The notes beneath the pieces were generated by a model. It did no database searches, was not told where the DNA came from, and worked only from the letters and a program-made list of their open reading frames with translations. Below are positions 20,286 through 29,308 of a DNA stretch of 64,000 bases, piece by piece. The first letter of the stretch is position 1; the number at the start of each line of letters is the position of its first letter. This DNA is from Aquimarina sp. U1-2. GTDB lineage: Bacteria; Bacteroidota; Bacteroidia; Flavobacteriales; Flavobacteriaceae. The DNA lies in assembly GCF_017897595.1 (NCBI RefSeq), contig NZ_JAGKIK010000010.1:115704-179703 (forward strand), read 5' to 3'. The translations under genes were made by a program, and so were the position numbers.

Positions 20286-21311
20286 ATGAAAACGCCACTT
20301 CTTGTATTTAACGAAAACGGAATTTACTGCGAAGCGGCTGGTGTGTATCTGGATCCATGGCGACCTGTAGACAAGGCCATCATTACGCATGGTCATGCCG
20401 ATCACAGTCGCTGGGGACATAAAAAATACATCACACATGTCTCTAACGTGCCTATCATTAAACATCGATTGGGAGACATTAACGTGAGCGGGAGAACATA
20501 CGGAGAAACGTTTACTATCAATAATGTAACCTTTTCATTTCACCCTGCCGGGCATATTATCGGGAGTTCCCAGATACGAGTAGAATATAAAGGAGAGGTT
20601 TGGGTATTTACAGGAGACTATAAACTCGAGGATGATGGTATTTCTGTTCCGTATGAACCCGTAAAATGCAATACGTTTATTACCGAATGTACGTTTGGCT
20701 TACCGGCCTTTAAATGGATTCCGCAAAGCGAAGTCTTTTCAGATATCAACTCATGGTGGGCCGCTAATCGCGCAGAGGGCAAAACATCGGTACTTTTTGG
20801 ATACTCCCTGGGGAAAGCGCAGCGATTACTTAAATATCTGGATACCTCTATTGGAGAAATTTATACACATGGAGCCATAGAGAATATGACCAACGTAATT
20901 CGACCAATGATCTCATTTCCCGATACAACGTTGATTACTCGAGACACAACCAAAGAAATGCTTAGAGGTAATATCGTAATTGCTCCTCCCAGTGCACATG
21001 GCAGTACCTGGATTCGTAAAATGGTACCTTATGTGACCGCATCGGCAAGTGGATGGATGACTTTTCGGGGAGCACGTAGACGTCGCGCTATAGACAAAGG
21101 GTTTGTACTTTCAGACCATTGTGACTGGCAAGGTTTGTTAACCGCAATACAGGAAACCGGTGCCGAAAAAATTATTAGTACGCATGGATATACCGATATT
21201 TTTTCAAAATATCTTCGAGAGCTTGGGTTTGATGCCCGTACCGAAAAAACACAATACGAAGGAGAACTTGCCGAGCTCGAAACCAAAAAAGAAAATGAAG
21301 AGGTTTTATGA
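20286..21311 (+). CDS. Ligase-associated DNA exonuclease, metallo-beta-lactamase fold
   Basis: This is a 341-residue nuclease of the MBL/beta-CASP type found beside bacterial ATP-dependent ligases (TIGR04122 group). The metal motif HGHADHS is near residue 36, with further ligands in HPAGHIIGSSQ and GDYKLEDD. The C-terminal SDHCDWQGL and STHGYTD are as in SNM1/Pso2-like and CPSF-like nucleases. It should trim DNA ends before sealing. The stop overlaps the ligase start by four bases (ATGA), a sign of translational coupling. It is the first gene of the four-gene ligase-associated repair set. Confidence 0.9.
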   Translation: MKTPLLVFNENGIYCEAAGVYLDPWRPVDKAIITHGHADHSRWGHKKYITHVSNVPIIKHRLGDINVSGRTYGETFTINNVTFSFHPAGHIIGSSQIRVEYKGEVWVFTGDYKLEDDGISVPYEPVKCNTFITECTFGLPAFKWIPQSEVFSDINSWWAANRAEGKTSVLFGYSLGKAQRLLKYLDTSIGEIYTHGAIENMTNVIRPMISFPDTTLITRDTTKEMLRGNIVIAPPSAHGSTWIRKMVPYVTASASGWMTFRGARRRRAIDKGFVLSDHCDWQGLLTAIQETGAEKIISTHGYTDIFSKYLRELGFDARTEKTQYEGELAELETKKENEEVL

Positions 21312-22936
21312 AACGCTTTGCTCAGTTAATCAAACAGTTAGATAGTACCAATAAAACAAATATCAAGGTTGATGCGTTGGCGTCTTATTTTGAAAATGCT
21401 CCTGATACCGATAAGGTTTGGACGATTGCCATACTGTCTCATCGTAGGCCACCAAGACCTATAAATACCACACTTTTACGAACCTGGGCTTCAGAGTTAG
21501 CCAATATTCCCCTATGGTTGTTCGAAGAATCATATCATATCGTAGGTGATCTGGCTGAAACTATAGCTTTGGTGGCTCCACCTTCAGAAAAAAGTACTGA
21601 AAAATCGTTGACACAATACCTGGAAGAAATCATAGCATTAAAACAAAAGGATGATGCTCAAAAAAAAGAATATTTATTAGAGAATTTAAAGAAACTGGAG
21701 TATTATGAACGGTTCGTATTTACCAAACTCATTACTGGTAGTTTTAGGATAGGGGTAAGTCAAAAATTAATGACCAGGGCATTGGCAAAAGCCACGCAGA
21801 TAGACGAAGATCTTTTGGCTTACAAATTAATGGGGAACTGGGATCCAAATACCGTATCTTTTCATGATTTGATTTTAGAAGAAAATGCTTCAGATTTCCT
21901 ATCTAAACCTTATCCGTTTTACCTGGCATATGCTATCGAAGATGAAGTTTCAGATTTGGGCGTAGTCAGCGACTGGAGCATAGAACACAAATGGGACGGA
22001 ATACGGGCACAGGTAATTATTAGAAACGGCGAAATATTTATTTGGAGCCGTGGTGAAGAACTGGTAACCGACAAATATCCCGAGTTTCATCAATTGGTAG
22101 AGATACTTCCTGATGGTACAGTTATCGATGGCGAAATTTTGCCTTATTCCGAAGGAAAAATAGGAACTTTTAATGATCTGCAAACCCGAATAGGTCGAAA
22201 AACTGTTTCAAAAGCCCTATTAGCTAAAACCCCGGTTATTTTAAAAGCGTATGATCTCTTAGAATGGGAAGGTAAAGACATACGCAGTACGCCTTTTTCA
22301 CAACGAAGAGGCTTGTTAGAAAAACTTTATAAGGTCACAGGTCATTCGAAACATAATAGTACATCTTCAAAAAATATTCCGCTTCACCTTTCAGAAAATA
22401 TGTATTTTACTTCGTGGGAAGAGGTGGCTGAAGAGCGAACGAAATCTCGCGAAAAGCAAAGTGAAGGCTTAATGATTAAAAGAAAAGATGCTACATATCA
22501 GGTAGGAAGAAAAAAAGGAGATTGGTGGAAATGGAAAGTTGATCCATTAACAATTGATGCCGTGCTCACCTATGCGATGAGAGGGCATGGGCGCAGATCG
22601 AACCTTTTTACCGATTATACTTTTGCCCTTTGGGATACGGCTCAAAGCGAACTGGTTACGTTTGCCAAAGCCTATTCAGGTTTAACCGATACCGAATTTC
22701 GAAAAGTCGATGCCTGGATCAAAAAAAATACAGTAGAACGTTTTGGCCCGGTACGCAGCGTTACTCCACAGCTTGTTTTTGAAATCGCTTTTGAAGGCAT
22801 CGCTTTATCCAAAAGACATAAAAGCGGTATCGCTACACGTTTTCCTCGTATTTTAAGATGGAGACAGGATAAAAAAATAGAGGAAGCCAATACACTAGAT
22901 GATTTAAAAGCCATGATCCCTTCAGTAACGCAATAA
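21308..22936 (+). CDS. ATP-dependent DNA ligase (ligase-associated repair type)
   Basis: This is a 542-residue ligase that seals nicks using ATP. Layout: an N-terminal DNA-binding helical domain (about 1-200), then the nucleotidyltransferase domain with lysine K228 in EHKWDGIR (motif I KxDGxR), motif III-like GTVIDGEILPY, motif IV SEGLMIKRKDA, motif V WWKWKVDP, and a C-terminal OB domain (about 430-530). It is close to the TIGR04120 group (human ligase I-like arrangement, without LigD polymerase or nuclease domains). It overlaps the MBL nuclease and is followed after 194 bp by the helicase gene. NAD-dependent LigA for replication is expected elsewhere. Confidence 0.92.
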   Translation: MKRFAQLIKQLDSTNKTNIKVDALASYFENAPDTDKVWTIAILSHRRPPRPINTTLLRTWASELANIPLWLFEESYHIVGDLAETIALVAPPSEKSTEKSLTQYLEEIIALKQKDDAQKKEYLLENLKKLEYYERFVFTKLITGSFRIGVSQKLMTRALAKATQIDEDLLAYKLMGNWDPNTVSFHDLILEENASDFLSKPYPFYLAYAIEDEVSDLGVVSDWSIEHKWDGIRAQVIIRNGEIFIWSRGEELVTDKYPEFHQLVEILPDGTVIDGEILPYSEGKIGTFNDLQTRIGRKTVSKALLAKTPVILKAYDLLEWEGKDIRSTPFSQRRGLLEKLYKVTGHSKHNSTSSKNIPLHLSENMYFTSWEEVAEERTKSREKQSEGLMIKRKDATYQVGRKKGDWWKWKVDPLTIDAVLTYAMRGHGRRSNLFTDYTFALWDTAQSELVTFAKAYSGLTDTEFRKVDAWIKKNTVERFGPVRSVTPQLVFEIAFEGIALSKRHKSGIATRFPRILRWRQDKKIEEANTLDDLKAMIPSVTQ

Positions 22937-23130
22937 ACCCAGATTATGTATTATAAAATCTATTACGGCTTTACATACCTTCAAAAACAAACGCTGCACT
23001 GTATGTTTCAATATCACCGTAGTCCTTCGATCCCGCTCAAGGTAGACTGCTATGATGACATTGAGAAAACACTTATTTTTATTGGTATTTCAACCCTCAT
23101 TACAAAATTCTAATACATACTCTGGGATAA

Positions 23131-25593
23131 ATGAATAAAAAAGAGGTACAGCAGATTGCATTAGATTGGTTCGACCGCCAGGGGTGGAAACCTTTTCCCT
23201 TTCAAAAACAGGCATGGACCACATTTTTGCAGGGTAAAAATGGATTATTAAACGCTCCAACAGGAAGTGGTAAAACCTATGCACTTTGGGTAGCTATCGT
23301 TTTAGAATACATTAAAAAACATCCTGAGTATCGTTCAAAACATCAACCTGGGCTTAAAGCGGTTTGGATTACCCCGCTTAAAGCACTTTCAGTAGAAATT
23401 AAACAAGCTGCAGAACGTTTTGTAAACGGTATAGATGTGCCGCTTACCGTAGGCATACGAACAGGAGATACCGATCAAAAAGAAAGAGCTGCTCAAAAAA
23501 GAAAAATGCCCGATTTGTTGATCACGACTCCCGAGAGTTTGCATCTTCTTTTAGCAAGCAAAGGCTATGACAAAACATTCAAAGATGTCACAGCTATTGT
23601 GGTCGACGAGTGGCATGAGCTCTTGGGTAGCAAAAGAGGGGTGCAGATAGAATTGGCATTATCACGCCTTAAAACAATAGCTCCAAAGCTTCGAATTTGG
23701 GGAATCTCAGCAACTATAGGTAATCTCGAACAAGCGCGAGAAGTGTTATTAGGTCCCGATACTAGGGCTTTTCATCATTCAGTGTTAATCAAGGCCAATA
23801 TTAATAAAAGAATAAAAGTTAAATCAATCATCCCCAAAAAAATGGAAACTTTTCCGTGGCGGGGGCATCTTGGGTTGCATTTGTTAGAAGAAGTTATTCC
23901 TATTATCAAAGCGAGCAAAACCACATTACTCTTTACCAATACCCGATCACAATGCGAAATATGGTTTCAAAAAATTTTAGAAAAACATCCTGAATTGGCC
24001 GGCGAGATTGCCATGCATCACGGTAGCATTAATAAAGAAACTAGAGTGTGGGTAGAGCATGCCATACGAAATGAACAACTTAAAGCTGTAGTATGCACCT
24101 CGAGTCTGGATTTGGGAGTAGATTTTGCTCCCGTAGAAACCATCATTCAAATAGGTGGGCCCAAAGGTGTAGCTCGATTTTTGCAACGTGCAGGGCGCAG
24201 CGGCCACCAACCGGGTAAAGAAAGTGTCATTTATTTTTTACCCACTCACGCCATAGAACTCATAGAAGCTTCAGCCTTGCAAAAAGCAGTAAAAGATAAA
24301 ATCGTTGAAGATAGAGTCCCGTATCTTAACAGTTACGATGTGTTGGTACAATATCTTACTACCCTGGCTGTTTCTAATGGATTCTTTCCAGAAGATATTT
24401 TTCCTGAAATTAAGCAAACCTTCTGTTTTCAATCCATTACTGAAGAACAATATCAATGGGTCTTAAATTTTATTACTATAGGAGCTCAAAGCCTACAATC
24501 TTATGACGAATACAAAAAAGTAGAAATTGATGCCGACGGAAAATTTAAGATCAATAGCCGGGGAGTAGCTATGAGACATCGATTGCAAATTGGTACTATA
24601 GTAAGTGATGCTATTTTGACAGTAAAGTATATGAAAGGCGGATTTTTAGGGTCAATAGAAGAATGGTTTGTATCCAAATTAAAGCCTGGAGATGTATTTA
24701 CCTTCGCCGGACGTAATTTAGAGCTATTTAAAGTCAAAAACATGCAGGTGCTGGTTAGAAAATCAAATAAAAAAACTGCAAAAGTACCCAGCTGGATGGG
24801 GGGTCGAATGAGTTTGTCTTCAGAAATGAGTGAACTGCTAAGAGAAGAAATGTACCTGGCAAATACCTCTTTGGGGGTCTCGAGAGAAATTAAAGCATTG
24901 TCTCACATCTTTCATAAGCAAAAACAAGAAAGCATTGTCCCTGATCCCAGTCAATTTTTAATTGAAACCTTTAAAACCCGCGAGGGATACCATGCTATTT
25001 TTTATCCTTTCGAGGGTCGTTTTGTGCACGAGGCTTTGGGCAGTTTACTAGCCTATCGCATTAGTCTGCTTTCGCCCATTACATTTTCTATTGCATTCAA
25101 TGATTACGGTTTTGAACTTTTGTCTGATCAAGAAATCGATATGCAACAGGTATTGGATAATGAGTTATTTACCACCGATTATTTGAGTAGTGATCTTAGA
25201 AAAAGCTTAAACGCTACTGAAATGGCTCGACGTAAATTTAGAGATATTGCCGTGATTTCGGGATTGGTTTTTACTGGGTATCCCAATAAGTTATTAAAAA
25301 GTAAGCACCTTCAGTCCAGTTCTCAACTACTTTTTGATGTTTTTAAAGAATATGAACCTAATAATCTGTTGTTTCAGCAAGCCTTTATTGAGACTTTTGA
25401 ACATCAATTAGAAGAAGGTAGATTGCAATTGGCGATGGAGCGTATCGCTAAACAAGACATCCTTTGGAAAATCTGTGAAAAACCCACGCCATTCTCTTTT
25501 CCCATCATTACAGATCGACTTCGCGAAAAACTCTCTTCAGAAAAACTGGCAGATCGTATTAAAAAAATGACCATTCAGCTAGAAAAATCATAG
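23131..25593 (+). CDS. Ligase-associated DNA damage response DExH helicase (Lhr-like)
   Basis: This is an 820-residue superfamily 2 helicase. Walker A APTGSGKT is near residue 47, the DExH box is DEWH (VVDEWHELLGSKRG), motif III is SATIGN, and the C-terminal RecA domain has SSLDLGVDF and RAGRSGHQPG. After the two RecA domains lies the winged-helix and C-terminal region typical of the Lhr core (about 390-815). Members of the TIGR04121 group always lie near the ligase, exonuclease and PdeM, and are thought to act in damage repair. It is followed after 15 bp by pdeM, so the two are cotranscribed. The 194-bp gap upstream may contain a separate promoter. Confidence 0.92.
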   Translation: MNKKEVQQIALDWFDRQGWKPFPFQKQAWTTFLQGKNGLLNAPTGSGKTYALWVAIVLEYIKKHPEYRSKHQPGLKAVWITPLKALSVEIKQAAERFVNGIDVPLTVGIRTGDTDQKERAAQKRKMPDLLITTPESLHLLLASKGYDKTFKDVTAIVVDEWHELLGSKRGVQIELALSRLKTIAPKLRIWGISATIGNLEQAREVLLGPDTRAFHHSVLIKANINKRIKVKSIIPKKMETFPWRGHLGLHLLEEVIPIIKASKTTLLFTNTRSQCEIWFQKILEKHPELAGEIAMHHGSINKETRVWVEHAIRNEQLKAVVCTSSLDLGVDFAPVETIIQIGGPKGVARFLQRAGRSGHQPGKESVIYFLPTHAIELIEASALQKAVKDKIVEDRVPYLNSYDVLVQYLTTLAVSNGFFPEDIFPEIKQTFCFQSITEEQYQWVLNFITIGAQSLQSYDEYKKVEIDADGKFKINSRGVAMRHRLQIGTIVSDAILTVKYMKGGFLGSIEEWFVSKLKPGDVFTFAGRNLELFKVKNMQVLVRKSNKKTAKVPSWMGGRMSLSSEMSELLREEMYLANTSLGVSREIKALSHIFHKQKQESIVPDPSQFLIETFKTREGYHAIFYPFEGRFVHEALGSLLAYRISLLSPITFSIAFNDYGFELLSDQEIDMQQVLDNELFTTDYLSSDLRKSLNATEMARRKFRDIAVISGLVFTGYPNKLLKSKHLQSSSQLLFDVFKEYEPNNLLFQQAFIETFEHQLEEGRLQLAMERIAKQDILWKICEKPTPFSFPIITDRLREKLSSEKLADRIKKMTIQLEKS

Positions 25594-25608
25594 CTTTGTG
25601 ACTGCAAA

Positions 25609-26253
25609 ATGAAAACAGTCACTATTTCTTCTTATCATCAAACATTTACACTACACCCTAGCGGCGCCTTATACTGGCACGAGACCGATATGCTGCTTAT
25701 TGCCGATGTTCATTTAGGTAAAGTTTCACACTTTAGAAAACATGGAAGCGCTGTACCAGCATCGGTAATCTCACACAATTTTGAAAAATTAGACGAGGTA
25801 CTTGCTTATTTTCAGCCCAAAGTGCTTTGTTTTATGGGGGATTTGTTTCATAGCTATCTCAATACCGAATGGCTACTATTTACGCAATGGATCGAGCAAG
25901 TCTCATCAAAGATTATTCTTATTGCTGGGAATCATGACATTATTTCACCATTACAATACAAAAGAGTACATGTCGATGTTACAGATGAATGGCAAATTGG
26001 ATCAGTGCTTCTTACCCATATTCCCGAAAAGCGAGAGCATGCTTTTAATATTGCAGGACATATTCATCCGGGGGTGCGATTACAAGGCTTAGGAAGACAA
26101 TGGTTATCGGTTCCTTGCTTTTTCAATTCTCCCGATCAAATGATTTTACCGGCTTTTGGTGCATTTACAGGTAAGTATATACTTACACCAACCATACACG
26201 ATAACGTCTACGCGATTACTGAAAGAGAAGTCATCCAGGTAAATAGAACCTAA
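25609..26253 (+). CDS. pdeM: Ligase-associated metallophosphoesterase PdeM
   Basis: This is a 214-residue calcineurin-like phosphoesterase. Metal-binding motifs appear in order: ADVHLGK (about 29-35), GDLFHS, GNHD and HIHPG. The length and order match the TIGR04123 group (ligase-associated DNA damage response endonuclease PdeM, distantly related to Mre11 and LpxH). It completes the set exonuclease-ligase-helicase-PdeM in the order usual for these islands. Its substrate is not established. Confidence 0.9.
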   Translation: MKTVTISSYHQTFTLHPSGALYWHETDMLLIADVHLGKVSHFRKHGSAVPASVISHNFEKLDEVLAYFQPKVLCFMGDLFHSYLNTEWLLFTQWIEQVSSKIILIAGNHDIISPLQYKRVHVDVTDEWQIGSVLLTHIPEKREHAFNIAGHIHPGVRLQGLGRQWLSVPCFFNSPDQMILPAFGAFTGKYILTPTIHDNVYAITEREVIQVNRT

Positions 26254-26295
26254 ACTTGGATAAAATCTGTTAAACCTTTCCTAGTAATTTCTTTT

Positions 26296-26327
26296 TTGTT
26301 TAATGTTTTAATAAATTTGTTAAACAT
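26296..26327. promoter_or_regulatory. Candidate operator upstream of the DUF2256-photolyase operon (copy 2)
   Basis: TTGTTTAATGTTT, eight bases, TTGTTAAACAT, with TGTTTAA at 26297-26303 and TTAAACA at 26320-26326, spaced exactly as before folE. A -7-like TAAATTTG (26312-26319) lies inside the element and TTTG (26295-26298) at its left end, with a short 13-base gap. The DUF2256 start follows within ten bases, so the mRNA may have almost no leader. Confidence 0.65.
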
Positions 26328-26329
26328 AA

Positions 26330-26479
26330 ATGAATATGAAAAAGTCTCACTTGCCTCAAAAGATGTGTTTGGTATGCAAAAAACCATTTACGTGGAGAAA
26401 AAAATGGTCAAGATGTTGGGATGAGGTGAAATATTGTAGCGAACGTTGTAAACGGAATAAAAAACAAATTCATGGGTAA
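26330..26479 (+). CDS. DUF2256 zinc-ribbon-like small protein
   Basis: This is a 49-residue protein, or 47 if the second ATG at 26336 is used. It carries [15 protein letters not shown] followed by [11 protein letters not shown], a CxxC plus CxxxC zinc-knuckle pattern that defines DUF2256. This family is commonly next to cryptochrome/photolyase genes, as here: its last eight bases overlap the start of the cryptochrome DASH gene. The function is unknown; a zinc-stabilised nucleic-acid or protein adaptor is a guess. Confidence 0.85.
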   Translation: MNMKKSHLPQKMCLVCKKPFTWRKKWSRCWDEVKYCSERCKRNKKQIHG

Positions 26480-27773
26480 TACAGGACTGGTTTGGTTTAG
26501 AAATAATTTGCGTACTCAAGACAATGTATGCTTGCAAAAAGCGATACAGCAAAATGAGAAGGTAATCGCCGTCTATTTTTTTGACCCAAGATATTTTGAG
26601 ACAGACGTATTCGGATTCAAAAAAACCGAGAAATACCGAGCAAAATTTCTTTTGGAGACGGTTGCCGCATTACGAGAAAATTTAGAACGGCTTCATATTC
26701 CATTATTCATATATCAGCAACATCCTGAAGATGTAATGCCTCAGTTTTTTGAAGGTCGAAATATATCCAATGTATACACACAAAAAGAATGGACCAAGGA
26801 AGAAACAGCTATAACTAATGCCGTAAAAAACGCAGTTGAAAGATATGAGGTTACCTGGCACGAGGATTTTGATCAATTCTTATTTCATCCAGATGATATT
26901 CCGTTTGCGTTACACAATATTCCGCAGGTATTTACCAATTTTAGAAAGAAATGTGAAAAATATGTCACCGTTCGCCCGAAAATTGAAATCAAACCGCTTC
27001 CTGAAAGTAATAGGATAGAGAATCCTACTGAGCTTCCAATTTTAAGAACATTGGGATTCGAAGATTATACGGAAGATAGTAGAACTGCGTTTCCTTTTTC
27101 TGGTGGTGAAGATAAAGCGCTACATCGAATAGAAACCTATTTTTGGGACACAAAAAAGCTTTCTTATTATAAAAAAACACGCAACGGTCTTGTGGGGCGA
27201 GATTATAGTTCTAAGTTATCGGCATGGCTTGCCAATGGAAGCATATCTGCGAGAACGGTATACCATGAAATTAAAAAATACGAGCAGCAAGTTACCAAAA
27301 ATGAGTCGACCTATTGGCTTATATTTGAGTTGATTTGGCGAGATTTTTTTAAATACATAGCGCTTAAACATCAAAATGATATTTTTAAAATCGGAGGAAT
27401 TCTTCATAAAGAGTATCAATGGAGCACCGATGAAGCGCTGATAAAGCAGTGGATTAATGGCGAAACATCAGAACCCTTTGTTAATGCCAACATGTTAGAA
27501 ATAAAATATACAGGATGGATGAGCAATAGGGGCAGACAAAATGTAGCTTCCTTTTTTGCCAAAGAACAACAACTGGATTGGAGAATTGGTGCAGCGTACT
27601 TCGAGTCAATGTTACTGGATTATGACGTACATAGCAATTATGGAAATTGGCTTTATGTTGCCGGTGTTGGCAATGACCCCAGAGATCGAAAATTCAATAT
27701 AAAAACACAAGCAGAGCGGTATGATCCTAAACAGAACTATCAAAACCTCTGGTTGCAATCAAAACTATTTTAA
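26472..27773 (+). CDS. Cryptochrome DASH (ssDNA/RNA photolyase-type flavoprotein)
   Basis: This is a 433-residue DASH-family protein. An N-terminal Rossmann antenna domain begins [14 protein letters not shown]. The linker has FTNFRKKCE, and the C-terminal FAD domain contains [60 protein letters not shown] and NPRDRKFN-like NDPRDRKFN near the end, all typical DASH blocks. DASH proteins bind FAD and usually MTHF, and repair cyclobutane dimers in single-stranded DNA. It overlaps DUF2256 and is two bases from the FeS photolyase, so it lies in one operon with both. Confidence 0.94.
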   Translation: MGNTGLVWFRNNLRTQDNVCLQKAIQQNEKVIAVYFFDPRYFETDVFGFKKTEKYRAKFLLETVAALRENLERLHIPLFIYQQHPEDVMPQFFEGRNISNVYTQKEWTKEETAITNAVKNAVERYEVTWHEDFDQFLFHPDDIPFALHNIPQVFTNFRKKCEKYVTVRPKIEIKPLPESNRIENPTELPILRTLGFEDYTEDSRTAFPFSGGEDKALHRIETYFWDTKKLSYYKKTRNGLVGRDYSSKLSAWLANGSISARTVYHEIKKYEQQVTKNESTYWLIFELIWRDFFKYIALKHQNDIFKIGGILHKEYQWSTDEALIKQWINGETSEPFVNANMLEIKYTGWMSNRGRQNVASFFAKEQQLDWRIGAAYFESMLLDYDVHSNYGNWLYVAGVGNDPRDRKFNIKTQAERYDPKQNYQNLWLQSKLF

Positions 27774-27775
27774 CA

Positions 27776-29308
27776 ATGACAGTACGACTTATTCTGGGGG
27801 ATCAGCTTAATTATAAGCATTCTTGGTACGCTAATACCAACGATGAGGTATGCTATTTTATGGCCGAAATGCGCCAGGAGACAGATTATACGTGTCATCA
27901 CATTCAAAAAGTAGTGGCTTTTTTTCAGAGCATGCGTAATTTTCGAGATTGGTTGGTAGAAAGAGGGCATAAAGTCGTCTATTTTGAATTAGATCATACA
28001 TCAAATGAGCAGGATGTGACCCAGAATCTTCAGAACCTGATACATGATAAAAAAGCCGAAAAGTTTGAATATCAATTGCCAGATGAATACAGGTTAGATG
28101 AACAATTAAAAGAGTTTTGTTATGGTCTTGATATAGATACCCAAGTCTATGACACCGAACATTTTTTAACATCACGTACAGAGCTAACCAAATTCTATGA
28201 GGGTAAAAAACAATACACTATGGAATATTTCTATCGCTATATGCGAAAGAAATATGACATTATGATGGTGAATGATAAGGATCCCGAAGGAGGAAAATGG
28301 AACTTTGACCACAGTAATCGTAAAAAATGGACGGGTAAACACGACATCCCCCACGAAAGAGGATTTAGAAAAGATGTGTCTAAGATCATTAAAATGATCG
28401 AAGATCATCAGGTAATAACTATGGGGACTATCGACCCCGATACTTTCAATTGGCCAACATCCCGACCCGATTGCTTATCGGTGTTACGCTATTTTTGTGA
28501 GCATCTGTTAGTACATTTCGGAGATTATCAGGACGCCATGCATACCGAAGAAAAATTTCTATTCCATAGTCGGTTGTCTTTTGCCATGAATAGTAAAATG
28601 TTACATCCAAAAGAAGTCGTAGAAACCGTAATTGAATATTGGCGAGCACATAAAAATGAGATAGATATCTCCCAGGTCGAAGGCTTTGTACGGCAGATCA
28701 TAGGCTGGAGAGAATATATGAGAGGTATCTATTGGAAAGAAATGCCAAGCTATAAGCGTAGTAATAAACTTGATAATCAAAACAAGCTACCAGAGTTTTA
28801 CTGGACTGCCGATACCAAAATGAATTGTTTGCATCACAGTATCAAACAAAGTTTAGATGATGCTTATGCTCACCATATTCAACGACTAATGATCACAGGT
28901 AATTATGCATTACTTACCATGATTCACCCCGACGAAGTTTGCGACTGGTACCTGGGTGTATACATCGATGCGATAGAATGGGTAGAAATAACCAACACCC
29001 GTGGGATGAGTCAATATGCCGATGGAGGCATTATTGCTACCAAACCCTACGTATCTAGTGGTAGTTACATTAATAAAATGAGCAATTACTGCAAAGATTG
29101 TCATTACAAGGTTTCAAAACGAACAGAAGAAGATGCCTGTCCTTTTAATGCATTGTACTGGAATTTTTTAGATGAAAAGCAAGAGTATTTTAAAGACAAC
29201 CAGCGCATGAGTATGATGTTGAGTACGCTTCATAAAATGGATACGAATAAATTGAAAGCTCTTAAAACACGAGCGAATGCTATAATTGAAAACCCCGATG
29301 AATATTAA
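27776..29308 (+). CDS. Iron-sulfur bacterial cryptochrome/(6-4) photolyase (FeS-BCP, PhrB-like)
   Basis: This is a 510-residue member of the photolyase-related family (DPRP, PF04244). Key marks: an N-terminal LILGDQLNYKHSW, the FAD-domain stretches GWREYMRGIYW and GNYALLTMIHPDEVCDWYLG, and MSQYADGG. The four [4Fe-4S] cysteines of the family are present: one in DEVCDW and three as CKDC then C after 12 residues (in DACPFN), the same spacing as in Agrobacterium PhrB. Such enzymes repair (6-4) photoproducts and use 6,7-dimethyl-8-ribityllumazine as antenna. It sits between cryptochrome DASH and a third photolyase gene, overlapping the latter by 11 bases. Confidence 0.94.
   Translation: MTVRLILGDQLNYKHSWYANTNDEVCYFMAEMRQETDYTCHHIQKVVAFFQSMRNFRDWLVERGHKVVYFELDHTSNEQDVTQNLQNLIHDKKAEKFEYQLPDEYRLDEQLKEFCYGLDIDTQVYDTEHFLTSRTELTKFYEGKKQYTMEYFYRYMRKKYDIMMVNDKDPEGGKWNFDHSNRKKWTGKHDIPHERGFRKDVSKIIKMIEDHQVITMGTIDPDTFNWPTSRPDCLSVLRYFCEHLLVHFGDYQDAMHTEEKFLFHSRLSFAMNSKMLHPKEVVETVIEYWRAHKNEIDISQVEGFVRQIIGWREYMRGIYWKEMPSYKRSNKLDNQNKLPEFYWTADTKMNCLHHSIKQSLDDAYAHHIQRLMITGNYALLTMIHPDEVCDWYLGVYIDAIEWVEITNTRGMSQYADGGIIATKPYVSSGSYINKMSNYCKDCHYKVSKRTEEDACPFNALYWNFLDEKQEYFKDNQRMSMMLSTLHKMDTNKLKALKTRANAIIENPDEY

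Noticed and set aside
22946..23113. Plus-strand frame of 55 codons between the ligase and helicase genes
   Set aside because: Composition is unlike a protein, and the DNA (AGTCCTTCGATCCCGCTCA) looks like a decayed interspersed repeat. No ribosome-binding context or homologue was recognised.
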